Positions 28,701 through 36,228 of a stretch of DNA of 37,648 bases are shown in pieces. How positions within the stretch are numbered: the first letter of the stretch is position 1; each line of letters starts with the position of its first letter. The notes below the pieces were generated by a model that did no database searches, was not told the DNA's origin, and saw only the letters and a list, made by a program, of their open reading frames with translations. Both the position numbers and the translations under genes were made by a program. The DNA comes from CAYVSP01 sp964453655 (lineage in GTDB: Bacteria > Patescibacteriota > Saccharimonadia > Saccharimonadales > CAYVSP01). The stretch is taken from NCBI GenBank assembly GCA_964453655.1, contig CAYVSP010000005.1, forward strand, positions 1 through 37,648. The letters are read 5' to 3'.

Positions 28701-29558
28701 ACGGTGCATGCTTTCAAGCAAGCGCAGACGCTTCATGAGTTTTTTCTTGCGTTGCCCCTTCGCCTCTTCTGCCTCTTTGGTAAGCTCATCAATGAGCTTA
28801 CCAAGCTCGACTTCATCCAGCAGGGCCTTAAGAGCGGCACCGCCCATACCAACGGTAGTAATATCTTGCAAGCTATCAGGTAGGTTGCGGTAATCTGTTT
28901 CACTAATAAGGTTGAACTGATCTAATGCTTCCAGTTGTCCCTTTACTACTTCATATTCTTTGGTCAGCTCATCAAGTTCTTTAGTTTGATTTTCGGCCAA
29001 CTGCTTTACATCTGCATCTAGATCTTTAGCATCTTTTTCATGTCGCAGTTTTATTGCTTCTTTGGCAGCAGTGAATTCAGCCTCTTTGTCCGCCAGCATT
29101 TTGTCGCGCTTATCGGTATCAACTGATTTGATAATATAACTGGCAAAGTAGGCAACGCGCTCCAGATTCTTGACCGTCATGCCAAGCACTAAACCGATTG
29201 CCGATGGCGTTCCACGTAAAAACCAGATATGTGCTACTGGAGTGGCCAGATTTATATGGCCCATTCGCTCGCGGCGGACAATGCTGCGTGTTACCAGCTC
29301 TCCATTTTTATCGACTGCCGCTTCTCGTGAGCGTACGCCCTTATACTTCGCATCATGCGGATTAATGTCTTTTACCGGGCCAAAGATCCGTTCGCAGAAA
29401 AGTCCATCTCGCTCTGGTTTTTGAGTTCGATAGTTTATCGTCTCTGGCTTAGTTACTTCGCCATAGCTCCACTCCAAGATATCCTCAGGGCTGGCAACCG
29501 CCAGTCTAACAGCGTCAAAGTCGGCAATATTAGTGCCGTGATTATAGCGTCTAATCAT
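25743..29558 (-). CDS. rpoC: RNA polymerase beta' subunit without the classical zinc sites
   Basis: Beta' subunit of 1271 residues, the catalytic half of RNA polymerase. The active-site loop 'NADFDGDQMAVHLPLS' (about 515-530), the bridge/trigger region 'PLEYFTATRGARKGMIDTAL' and 'SIGEPGTQLTLKTFHSGG' are intact. Both zinc sites seem lost: between FGPVKD (61-64) and VRRERMGH (94-101) no cysteine is present, and the second cluster reads 'TTSLRGITRKSYG' (about 912-925) where TDFGVCAHCYG is usual. A charged coiled-coil-like insertion of roughly 70-80 residues lies after about 145. One-base overlap with rpoB. Confidence 0.97.
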   Translation of the reverse strand: MIRRYNHGTNIADFDAVRLAVASPEDILEWSYGEVTKPETINYRTQKPERDGLFCERIFGPVKDINPHDAKYKGVRSREAAVDKNGELVTRSIVRRERMGHINLATPVAHIWFLRGTPSAIGLVLGMTVKNLERVAYFASYIIKSVDTDKRDKMLADKEAEFTAAKEAIKLRHEKDAKDLDADVKQLAENQTKELDELTKEYEVVKGQLEALDQFNLISETDYRNLPDSLQDITTVGMGGAALKALLDEVELGKLIDELTKEAEEAKGQRKKKLMKRLRLLESMHRAGIKPSSLCMSVLPVIPPDLRPMVQLTGGRFATSDLNDLYRRVINRNNRLKKLIELNAPEVIRRNEQRMLQEAVDALIDNNSARSGRAIAATGQRRRLKSLSDMLKGKQGRFRQNLLGKRVDYSGRSVIVAGPELKIDQCGLPKMMALELFKPFVIGNLIEEEHAHNIRSATRMIEMGETAVWDALDEVIKGKYVLLNRAPSLHRLSIQAFKPVLIEGKAIQLHPLVCKGFNADFDGDQMAVHLPLSDQAQAEARDIMASNKNLLKPADGSPILHIEQDIVLGCYYLTYERPGAKETKVRGFANLEEAIVAEENGTIGLQTKVRAPYRGIVRETTLGRLLFNEIFPEDFPFQDEAMTKKKLQTVMTLVYQAYGQLKTAEIADDLKDIGFAYATKSGLSMGMGDFKDIKGLDKLLDEGEKRAAEISAQYDQGFITEEERHRLTVENWQSVDGRVQAALSEQFATEDSAMSIAVVSGARGNIGQVKTAVGLLGVTTDATGRAIELPIRSNYKYGLTPLEYFTATRGARKGMIDTALKTADSGYLTRRLVDVSQDVFTLEEEAPDPGFAQFRQDADEIGVSYASRLSGRFAAEHISDLVKKGKLITPEVAAKIEANKQLDGVRIMSVLSTTSLRGITRKSYGIDPATGELVAEHHPVGVIAAQSIGEPGTQLTLKTFHSGGVAGEDITTGLPRVEELFEVRMPKGQAFLADIAGTVKVSEDGDHYLVQLAADEAEKVTLKLAGRTPQIKTGNEVAIGDVIAANEDGSEPLTATISGKIKVNKDHIAISPTKQSVLKYEIPGYKQLYVKNGQNVVAGQRLTNGSINLHDLMRLQGVEATQRYIMNEILKIFASQGQNIADKHLEIIVRQMFSRVQIEEAGDSEFVVGDIASKQAVIEDNERLKREKKQPTKFNQLLLGITKASLSTDSFLSAASFQDTTRVLISAATSGKVDKLFGLKENVILGRRIPVGTGYGAQDEDEESVETDEQS

Positions 29559-32500
29559 TATGCGGTCTCCTTTTTCTCGCTGCTTTCGTCCGCAACGACG
29601 GTTGTGGCAGGAATGTCATCTTCCAGCTCCATTACGACAAATTCGTCAGTTGTGGCGTCTTGACTAATGTCAACATCAGAAATTGGCGCCGCCGGTACCT
29701 CTACATCTGGTTGATGGGCAGCTTCATCCTTTATGTTTTCGGCCAGCACTGCCTCGGCATCAATCAACTTATCAGAAGTCATCAAATCAACTTTAAGTCC
29801 CAAGCCCTGGAGTTCCTTAACGAGCACGTTGAAACTTTCTGGTACTTTCGGTCCGACAATTTCAGTATGTTTAATGATGGATTCGTAAGCTTTAGAGCGT
29901 CCGTAGACATCATCAGACTTAATGGTCAACATTTCCTGTAAGGTGTTAGAAGCACCGTAAGCTTCCAAAGCCCACACTTCCATTTCACCAAAGCGTTGGC
30001 CACCGTTTTGGGCTTTTCCGCCTAAAGGTTGTTGAGTAACCATGGTATATGGACCAGTCGATCGGGCATGGATCTTATCAGTAACCATGTGATTGAGTTT
30101 AATCATATACATCGAGCCGACAGTGGTGAGTTCCTTAAAGGGTTGCCCATTGCGGCCATCATAAAGCTGTTGTTTACCTTCTTCAGGCAGGCCGGCCTTC
30201 TTAAGTAATTGTTGAATTTCCTCAATTGGTACACCGTCGAATGATGGGCTGGCAACTTTCATACCTAACAAGCGGGCAGCCATGCCGAGGTGGGTTTCAA
30301 ATAGCTGACCGACGTTCATGCGTGACGGCACACCTAGGGGGTTTAAAACGATGTCGACTGGCGTACCGTCTTCCATGAATGGCATATCTTCAACTGGCAG
30401 AATGCGGGCAATGACCCCTTTATTACCGTGCCGCCCGCCAAGTTTATCGCCAACAGCGATTTTACGCATTTGAGCTACAAACACCTGTATTTGCATAATA
30501 ACGCCGGCTTTAAGCTCATGGCCAGTTGCCCGGCTGAAGACTTTTACACCAACCACTTTACCGTGCTTACCATTACTCATACGCTGTGAGGTGTCTCGCA
30601 CTTCCTTAGCCTTTTCGCCAAAGATTGCTCGCAGCAATCGTTCTTCGCTGGATAGTTCCTGTTCACCCTTCGGCGTAATCTTACCGACTAGAATGTCCCC
30701 CGGATGTACTTCTGCGCCAATGCGGACAATTCCTTCTTCGTCCAAATGTCTGAGCGCTTCTTCGGAAACATTAGGAATATCACGCGTTACAATTTCCGGC
30801 CCAAGCTTGGTCTCGCGAACTTCAACCATAAAATCAACGATATGTACTGACGTCAGGGTGTCGTCTTCCACCAGTTTTCTCGAAATAATAATGGCATCTT
30901 CGAAGTTATAACCAGCCCAGGGCATGAAGGCGACAATAAGATCTTTGCCAAGGGCTAGTTCACCGTCTTCAATCGACATTCCTTCTATTAGAATATCGTC
31001 GGCTTTTACTTTGTCACCAGTGTTTACCGCGACGCGATGATTTATGCTGGTACCCTCGTTACTACGAACATAATGCAACGGCCGATAAGTAGCCTTTCTG
31101 CCCTTATACTGCACCACAACTTCGTCAGCAGCAGCCTTAAGCACTTCGCCAGCTTCCTCGGCTAAAGTAACTTGTCCACTATTACGGGCGACGGCTTCTT
31201 CCATGCCGGTACCTACAATAGGGGCGGATGGACGGATAAGTGGCACGGCTTGCCGTTGTTGATTGCTGCCCATAAGTGATCGGTACACATAATTTTTCTC
31301 AATAAACGGAATAAGGCCGGCACTGGAACCAATAATTTGACGGCGTGAGGCATCCATGTGGGTTACCTCATTGGCGTCAACTTCACCAGAAACCAAACGA
31401 CTACGGGCACTGACGCGATCATTTACAAAATAGCCTTTGTCGTCAATCTTCTCGCCAGCACTGGCAATAACAACGCTTTCTTCGCCGGCAGCGTCAAGAT
31501 ATACCACCTCGTTGGTGACTTTGGCTTTGACCGGCCAGGTGACCTGACCCTTAACCTTAGCCAAACGTTTGGCAGCCTCAGCAGTAATTTTGGCACCAGC
31601 TTTTACTATTACCTTACCTTTTTCATTCTCGAGATTAACGGCGGCAATGTGTCCGACTGCATTCTTAGCCTGCACTGCGTTTATTACCTTGCGATAGGGC
31701 GTTTCAATAAAACCGTAATCATTAATTCGAGCATAGTTTGCTAAGTTTAAGACTAGCCCAATGTTTGCGCCTTCAGGGGTTTCGACAGCGCAAATACGGC
31801 CATAATGGGTAGCGTGGGCATCACGCACCTCAAAGCCGGCCCGTTCGCGAGACAAGCCGCCAGGACCCATCGAGCTAAGACGACGCTTGTGCGCCAGCTC
31901 ACTTAACGGGTTAATCTGGTCCATGAATTGACTAAGTTGTGAACTGGCAAAGAATTCACGGACGGCCGCTACTACTGGGCGGGCATTAATAAGTTGGGCC
32001 GGTGTAACCGTCTCTATCTCGCTCATGCTCATGCGATCTTTGGTGTTTCGCTCCATTCTGAGCAGTCCAATCCGGAATTGACGCTGCACCAACTCGCCAA
32101 CCAGCTTGACGCGGCGGTTTGCTAAGGAGTCGATATCATCAGCCGGCTCCTGAGTATTGTTGAGGCGGATAATTTCAGCCACAATGGCCACCAGGTCTTC
32201 AAGGCGCATTGCCCGATTTTCGATGGTATTCTTAACATCCAGATTAAGCCGCTTGTTAATTTTGTAGCGCCCAACGCGGCTGAAGTCAAAACGCTTAAAA
32301 TTATAGAACATGTTTTCGAGCAAACTTCGAGCATTATCAACCGTCGCCAAATCACCAGGCCGCAGGCGACGATAAACCTCAATTAAAGCTTCATTGGCAC
32401 CCTTCGCGGGGTCTTTTTCGAGCGTCGCGTCAATGTAGTTGAGCTTGCCTTGGTCAACGTGAGCCAGGCGCTCGCGCACTTCCGCTTCACTTAGGCCGAG

Positions 32501-33094
32501 TGCCCGCAACAACGTTGTGACAGGAATTTTTCGCTTGCGATCAATCTTGACATATAAAGCCCCGTTAGCAGCTGTTTCAAATTCCAGCCAGGCACCCCGC
32601 CCCGGAATTACTTTAGCTCCATAAAGATTACTGCCGCCATGTTTGTCGGCAGTGAAAAATACGCCAGCTGAACGAATAAGCTGCGATACAACCACTCGTT
32701 CGGCGCCATTAATTACAAAAGTACCGCGTGATGTCATCCATGGGTAATCACCAAGGTAAATTTCCTGCTCTTTAACTTCGCCAGTAACTTTATTCGTCAG
32801 CTCAACTTTGGCTTTTAAAGGTGCTTCAAAGCTGACATTGTTTTCGCGGGCCTCAGCCTCGGCCATTTTTGGTGCTTCAAACCTATAGTCTTTAAACCGC
32901 AGGCTTAGCTTAGCAGCCGTGTAATCATCAATCGGGCTGACTTCAGCCAATAATTCACCCAGACCCTCCTCTACAAACCACTGGAAAGACCGGTTTTGGT
33001 GGTCAACCAGGTTCGGTAGGTCAAGGGCATCATCAATGTTACTAAAATAGGTACGTGTCTGTTTTTTAGGTGAGCTAACTTTAGATCGGGGCAC
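29558..33094 (-). CDS. rpoB: RNA polymerase beta subunit
   Basis: Beta subunit of 1178 residues. Visible: 'FVINGAERVVVSQLIRSAGV' in the lobe, the rifampicin pocket 'SSQLSQFMDQINPLSELAHK' and 'RRLSSMGPGGLSRERAGFEV', 'ETPEGANIGLVLNL', and the C-terminal 'NGGQRFGEMEVWALEAYGAS'. The rifampicin residues D516, H526 and S531 (E. coli numbering) are present; N518 is isoleucine. Start GTG 33094 has AAGGAG upstream. rplJ and rplL, normally before rpoB, are not here. An acidic tail follows the conserved end. Confidence 0.98.
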   Translation of the reverse strand: MPRSKVSSPKKQTRTYFSNIDDALDLPNLVDHQNRSFQWFVEEGLGELLAEVSPIDDYTAAKLSLRFKDYRFEAPKMAEAEARENNVSFEAPLKAKVELTNKVTGEVKEQEIYLGDYPWMTSRGTFVINGAERVVVSQLIRSAGVFFTADKHGGSNLYGAKVIPGRGAWLEFETAANGALYVKIDRKRKIPVTTLLRALGLSEAEVRERLAHVDQGKLNYIDATLEKDPAKGANEALIEVYRRLRPGDLATVDNARSLLENMFYNFKRFDFSRVGRYKINKRLNLDVKNTIENRAMRLEDLVAIVAEIIRLNNTQEPADDIDSLANRRVKLVGELVQRQFRIGLLRMERNTKDRMSMSEIETVTPAQLINARPVVAAVREFFASSQLSQFMDQINPLSELAHKRRLSSMGPGGLSRERAGFEVRDAHATHYGRICAVETPEGANIGLVLNLANYARINDYGFIETPYRKVINAVQAKNAVGHIAAVNLENEKGKVIVKAGAKITAEAAKRLAKVKGQVTWPVKAKVTNEVVYLDAAGEESVVIASAGEKIDDKGYFVNDRVSARSRLVSGEVDANEVTHMDASRRQIIGSSAGLIPFIEKNYVYRSLMGSNQQRQAVPLIRPSAPIVGTGMEEAVARNSGQVTLAEEAGEVLKAAADEVVVQYKGRKATYRPLHYVRSNEGTSINHRVAVNTGDKVKADDILIEGMSIEDGELALGKDLIVAFMPWAGYNFEDAIIISRKLVEDDTLTSVHIVDFMVEVRETKLGPEIVTRDIPNVSEEALRHLDEEGIVRIGAEVHPGDILVGKITPKGEQELSSEERLLRAIFGEKAKEVRDTSQRMSNGKHGKVVGVKVFSRATGHELKAGVIMQIQVFVAQMRKIAVGDKLGGRHGNKGVIARILPVEDMPFMEDGTPVDIVLNPLGVPSRMNVGQLFETHLGMAARLLGMKVASPSFDGVPIEEIQQLLKKAGLPEEGKQQLYDGRNGQPFKELTTVGSMYMIKLNHMVTDKIHARSTGPYTMVTQQPLGGKAQNGGQRFGEMEVWALEAYGASNTLQEMLTIKSDDVYGRSKAYESIIKHTEIVGPKVPESFNVLVKELQGLGLKVDLMTSDKLIDAEAVLAENIKDEAAHQPDVEVPAAPISDVDISQDATTDEFVVMELEDDIPATTVVADESSEKKETA

Positions 33095-33141
33095 GCTGGC
33101 ACTGCTCCTTATTTATAAACTATCGTAATAATGGCTTTACT

Positions 33142-33151
33142 TTCGCGCGAA
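33142..33151. promoter_or_regulatory. Palindrome TTCGCGCGAA upstream of rpoB
   Basis: A perfect ten-base palindrome about 50 bases before the rpoB start, in the 190-base gap that should hold the rpoBC promoter. It is GC-rich against an AT-rich surrounding. It may be an operator; no function can be read from it. Confidence 0.25.
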
Positions 33152-33233
33152 GGATACTAAGTGGGGGTTTTGGATGCTGACGAGTTACTAAACAACACGA
33201 GCACTGCCCAGCCTACACTACTTCTTAAAATAG

Positions 33234-33262
33234 AGTCTGGACTATGCGGCCTTCTATGTCAA
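33234..33262 (-). promoter_or_regulatory. Candidate rpoB promoter
   Basis: A perfect -35 TTGACA (33262-33257), 17-base spacer and a poor -10 CAGACT (33239-33234), giving a leader of about 130 bases. The gap between the GNAT gene and rpoB holds no other gene that I can see. Reading is tentative because of the -10. Confidence 0.3.
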
Positions 33263-33284
33263 GTCAAATTTATCGACAAGCTAT

Positions 33285-33968
33285 CTAAAGCTCTGGAAAA
33301 CCATCAGCCAGCCAAAGTTTTCGCTCAATTAAGGTGCGGCGAACACCGCCTACACCAACTTCTGCCTCGTAACGAACTTGATCTAATCTCTCTTCATCGA
33401 TTTCCAGATGGTTTGGCATTCGTTCTCTGGCCCTAAAACCGATTTGCTCGAACCAGTTATTAGTCCTGGGATTATCGGCAACGGCATCAAGTACAGCAGT
33501 GCGATCATCTTCAAACCGCCCAAGAGCTACAAAAAGTAAGGCACTACCTATTCCGTGCCCTTCTGCCACAGTGTCAACATCATTGATATAGCAATTTGGT
33601 TCACCTACCAACCTGTTAATGATCCCTGCGCGAGATGGACTTGTTTTGACAACCCCAAAAACATCATCAGGGCGTACGTAGCCTACTGGTTCAGCTACCC
33701 AATACGTAGAGCCTTTAGCCATGCTTGCTCTCATGCGCTCGGCTTGGCTTTTTTCATTGGCATGAGCATCAAAACGGCGATTAACTGCACGTTGGGATAA
33801 GACTTCCAGTTCTTCAACAAACCGTCGTGTATAGGCAGCATGCAGAACTCCTAGTATCTTTGGTGCATATTGCTCAATTGTTGCTGGCAGGACTCTTTTA
33901 ACTACAATTCTTTCCGGTCCAGATGGCGGTTCAAATATCACCCTATCAATTGATTTCCTCTTGGTCAT
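33285..33968 (-). CDS. GNAT-family N-acetyltransferase (second)
   Basis: Protein of 227 residues. The acetyl-CoA loop is 'VDTVAEGHGIGSALLFVALG' (residues about 131-150, G-H-G-I-G), followed by 'VLDAVADNPRTNNWFEQIGF' and 'RARE', the usual motif B region with N-x-W-F-E-x-x-GF. Substrate unknown; it is not clearly related to the plus-strand GNAT at 19533. ATG 33968 has no Shine-Dalgarno; TATTAT lies six bases upstream. It stands between clpP and rpoB, facing the same way. Confidence 0.85.
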   Translation of the reverse strand: MTKRKSIDRVIFEPPSGPERIVVKRVLPATIEQYAPKILGVLHAAYTRRFVEELEVLSQRAVNRRFDAHANEKSQAERMRASMAKGSTYWVAEPVGYVRPDDVFGVVKTSPSRAGIINRLVGEPNCYINDVDTVAEGHGIGSALLFVALGRFEDDRTAVLDAVADNPRTNNWFEQIGFRARERMPNHLEIDEERLDQVRYEAEVGVGGVRRTLIERKLWLADGFPEL

Positions 33969-33974
33969 ATAAAA

Positions 33975-33980
33975 ATAATA
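33975..33980 (-). promoter_or_regulatory. -10 hexamer TATTAT, leaderless layout, for the second GNAT
   Basis: TATTAT (33980-33975) is followed by six bases and the ATG at 33968. No clear -35. The message would begin at the start codon. Confidence 0.38.
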
Positions 33981-34010
33981 ACAAGGCCAAGTTAGCTAAC
34001 CATGAGAATT

Positions 34011-34622
34011 TTAATTTACTTTTGGAGGGTTGGAGACGATGCCGTCTACTAGACCGTATTTCTTAGCCTCTTCAGCCGTCAGCCAAAAGTCGCGTTCCAT
34101 ATCTTGGTGGATTTTGTCAGGTTTTTGGCCGGTGTTCTTAGCCATAATCTGCTCCATGAGCTTCTTCACGCGCAAAGCCTCTTTAAGGTCAATTTCTTGA
34201 TCGGTGACTTTACCACGCGTGCCGCTAGATGGTTGGTGAATCATCACAGTTGCGTGAGGTAGTAAGAATCGTTTGCCTTTGGCCCCGCTGCTCAATAAAA
34301 ATGCGGCTGCGCTAGCTTGTACGCCTATTCCGAAAGTCTGGATGTCTGATTTCACAAACTGCATCGTGTCGTAAATTGCTAGAGCGTCATAAACGCTGCC
34401 GCCCGGGCTGTTGATATATAAGAATATGTCTTTTTTATTATCTTCATTATCTAAAAATAACAGCTGTGCAACGATCAAGTTAGCGGTATGTGGGTTAACA
34501 TCATCGCCAATGAAAATGATGCGGTCCTTTAATAAGCGCGAATAAATGTCATAAGCCCGTTCCATGCGCCCATCGGTTTCAATTACGGTTGGGACAAGTA
34601 CTTGGCTAATTGGTTTACTCAT
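34011..34622 (-). CDS. clpP: ATP-dependent Clp protease proteolytic subunit
   Basis: ClpP of 203 residues, the serine peptidase barrel used with ClpX or ClpC. Visible: 'LFLDNEDNKKDIFLYINSPG', the catalytic serine in 'GVQASAAAFLLSSGAKGK' (usual GQAASMGA), the catalytic histidine in 'ATVMIHQPSSG', and the catalytic aspartate in 'DMERDFWLTAEEAKKYGLVD'. Start ATG 34622 is preferred (MSKPISQVLVPTVIE); a longer frame to 34661 would read through the CIRCE operator. A perfect CIRCE site overlaps its -35, so HrcA control in heat stress is expected. clpX is not adjacent. Confidence 0.97.
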   Translation of the reverse strand: MSKPISQVLVPTVIETDGRMERAYDIYSRLLKDRIIFIGDDVNPHTANLIVAQLLFLDNEDNKKDIFLYINSPGGSVYDALAIYDTMQFVKSDIQTFGIGVQASAAAFLLSSGAKGKRFLLPHATVMIHQPSSGTRGKVTDQEIDLKEALRVKKLMEQIMAKNTGQKPDKIHQDMERDFWLTAEEAKKYGLVDGIVSNPPKVN

Positions 34623-34631
34623 ATGATAACG

Positions 34632-34661
34632 AGTATATACCAGCGAATTAGCACTCGTCAA
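34632..34661 (-). promoter_or_regulatory. clpP promoter with near-leaderless start
   Basis: TTGACG (34661-34656), 18-base spacer, TATACT (34637-34632). Nine bases separate the -10 from the ATG, giving a leader of only two or three bases. The -35 lies inside the CIRCE operator. Confidence 0.72.
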
Positions 34662-34674
34662 GTGAGAGTGCTAA
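34648..34674. promoter_or_regulatory. CIRCE operator (HrcA-binding site)
   Basis: TTAGCACTC-N9-GAGTGCTAA, a perfect match to the consensus inverted repeat bound by the heat-shock repressor HrcA in most bacteria (groESL, dnaK). The nine-base spacer holds most of the -35 of clpP, so bound HrcA would block RNA polymerase. HrcA itself is not in the window. CIRCE on clpP is less common than on groE or dnaK. Confidence 0.93.
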
Positions 34675-34682
34675 TTTGGCAC

Positions 34683-34880
34683 TTATTTCTTTGTCGGCCC
34701 GCTTTTAATAGCCGGTTTTTTCTGACTAGAATCACTGGTTGCGATAGAAGACTTCTGGCTGTCTAACCACCCATTAAGATAAGATAGTCTTAGCTGTAAT
34801 TGTGGTACTACATCATTGAGTTGCTTCAATATATTGTCCCGCTCAGCTACTGCTGCGTCTACGGTCAATGGTTCATCCAT
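34683..34880 (-). CDS. Unknown 65-aa coiled-coil-like protein between tig and clpP
   Basis: Protein of 65 residues. Residues about 8-42 form one amphipathic helix ('AVAERDNILKQLNDVVPQLQ', 'LRLSYLNGWLDSQKSS') with heptad-like leucines; the last 20 residues are polar and lysine-rich, probably disordered. ATG 34880 has a strong Shine-Dalgarno (GGAGG). It lies 40 bases after tig and probably in the same unit, just before the CIRCE operator. No family recognised. Confidence 0.7.
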   Translation of the reverse strand: MDEPLTVDAAVAERDNILKQLNDVVPQLQLRLSYLNGWLDSQKSSIATSDSSQKKPAIKSGPTKK

Positions 34881-34920
34881 GTAGGCCTCCTACTTCCTTT
34901 ACTAAAGTATAACTCTTGCG

Positions 34921-36204
34921 TCATTTGCGTACCGTTAAGTCGGTGAGTTTCTGGAGAGTCTTTTCGGTTAGTATTCTTGAGGCAATGTCGCGCCGGTTTT
35001 CAGGCTTGTCAAGCTCAGCCTGCATCGTGCTGTCCTTGTACTGGCCCCTCAATAGCTGCAAGCGAACTTCCAACTCATCAGGAGTCACCTCCAGCTCTTC
35101 TTTTTCAGCGATTTCCGATAATATAAGGCCCGCTTTTACGCTCTCTTCAGCTTGTGGCCGCTTCTGTTTGTGGTGTTCATCTTCACTCAAACCCTCTTCT
35201 TTTAAGTGCTCCTGCCAGGTTTGGCCACGGTAGGTCAGGTTCTGGCGCTCTTCTTGCTCGATTCGGTCTATTTGCTCTTCAATTAACTTTTCTGGAATAG
35301 ATACGCTGGCTTTGGCGGAAATATCTCGAACAAGTTCGTTCTCAAAGTCGCGATCGCGTTGCTGCTCTTTTTCAATTTTAAGTTGTTTTTTTATGTCAGC
35401 TTTTAATTCTTTGACTGTCTTAAATGGGCCGACTTTACTGGCAAAAGAGTCATCTAGTTTTGGGAGAATAACTTCCATGACTTTCTTCGCAGTCACTATA
35501 AAGCTGACGTCTTTACCAGCAATGGTCTTTACTCCGTAGTCTTTAGGGAACTTCAGTATAAATGTTTTCGTTTCCCCTGCTTTTAGACCAATAAGATTGG
35601 GTTCAAAACCAGGAATGAAGCTGTTGCTGCCTAAAACCAGCGGGTAATCTTTACCATCAGCACCATTGACGAGCTTGCCGTTAGTGTCTTTGCCTACAAA
35701 ATCAATCACTGCTTCATCGCCGTTTTTAGCAGGCCTTTTTACTTCTTTCTTTTCAGCAACGCGTAACTGCAAACTCTTCAGGACATCACTAACATCTTTG
35801 TCAGTAACTGTTATAGAAGGCTTGGTTCGTTTCATCTTTTTATAATCTGGTAGCTTAATCTCACCAATCACCTCAACAGCAGCTTCAAACTCCAGTTCGC
35901 TAAAGGGTACGAACTTCTTAATAGAGACTTGCGGTTGGCTGACAGGTCGCAGGCGCAGTTCATTGGCAGCGCTTACGTAGAGATGGTTGACCGCTTCTTC
36001 CAAAAAATTGCTTTGCAGTACCGAGTGGTCGACGTTTTTTTCAACTAAAGAAAGTGGCACTTTGCCTTCGCGAAAACCAGCTACTTTTACTTTGCTTTGC
36101 AGCTGCCTCAGCACATGCTGCTTGACAGGTTCAAGATCAGCCTCGTGAGCAACCACAGACACAGTTGCTTCGGTTGCTTTACTAACAGTCTTTTTAACTT
36201 GCAT
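34921..36204 (-). CDS. tig: Trigger factor
   Basis: Ribosome-bound chaperone of 427 residues. N-terminal domain ends with the ribosome-binding signature 'VAGFREGKVPLSLVEKNV' (G-F-R-x-G-K-x-P); the peptidyl-prolyl isomerase domain follows around residues 155-240 ('GDEAVIDFVGKDTNGKLVNG', 'LVLGSNSFIPGFEPNLIGLK') and the helical C-terminal domain ends near 'RRDIASRILTEKTLQKLTDL'. ATG 36204 has no Shine-Dalgarno, but TATAGT lies eight bases upstream. It follows hisS by 24 bases, and tig next to clpP is a common arrangement. Confidence 0.97.
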   Translation of the reverse strand: MQVKKTVSKATEATVSVVAHEADLEPVKQHVLRQLQSKVKVAGFREGKVPLSLVEKNVDHSVLQSNFLEEAVNHLYVSAANELRLRPVSQPQVSIKKFVPFSELEFEAAVEVIGEIKLPDYKKMKRTKPSITVTDKDVSDVLKSLQLRVAEKKEVKRPAKNGDEAVIDFVGKDTNGKLVNGADGKDYPLVLGSNSFIPGFEPNLIGLKAGETKTFILKFPKDYGVKTIAGKDVSFIVTAKKVMEVILPKLDDSFASKVGPFKTVKELKADIKKQLKIEKEQQRDRDFENELVRDISAKASVSIPEKLIEEQIDRIEQEERQNLTYRGQTWQEHLKEEGLSEDEHHKQKRPQAEESVKAGLILSEIAEKEELEVTPDELEVRLQLLRGQYKDSTMQAELDKPENRRDIASRILTEKTLQKLTDLTVRK

Positions 36205-36212
36205 GAAAGAGA

Positions 36213-36218
36213 ACTATA
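36213..36218 (-). promoter_or_regulatory. -10 hexamer TATAGT, leaderless layout, for tig
   Basis: TATAGT (36218-36213) is followed by eight bases and the ATG at 36204, in the 24-base gap after hisS. A -35 would lie inside hisS and is not convincing. Confidence 0.38.
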
Positions 36219-36228
36219 ACAGATTAGG

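Noticed and set aside
33161..33436. Plus-strand open frame of 91 codons upstream of rpoB
   Set aside because: Its second half is antisense to the GNAT gene and its first half covers the rpoB promoter region; no Shine-Dalgarno or family.
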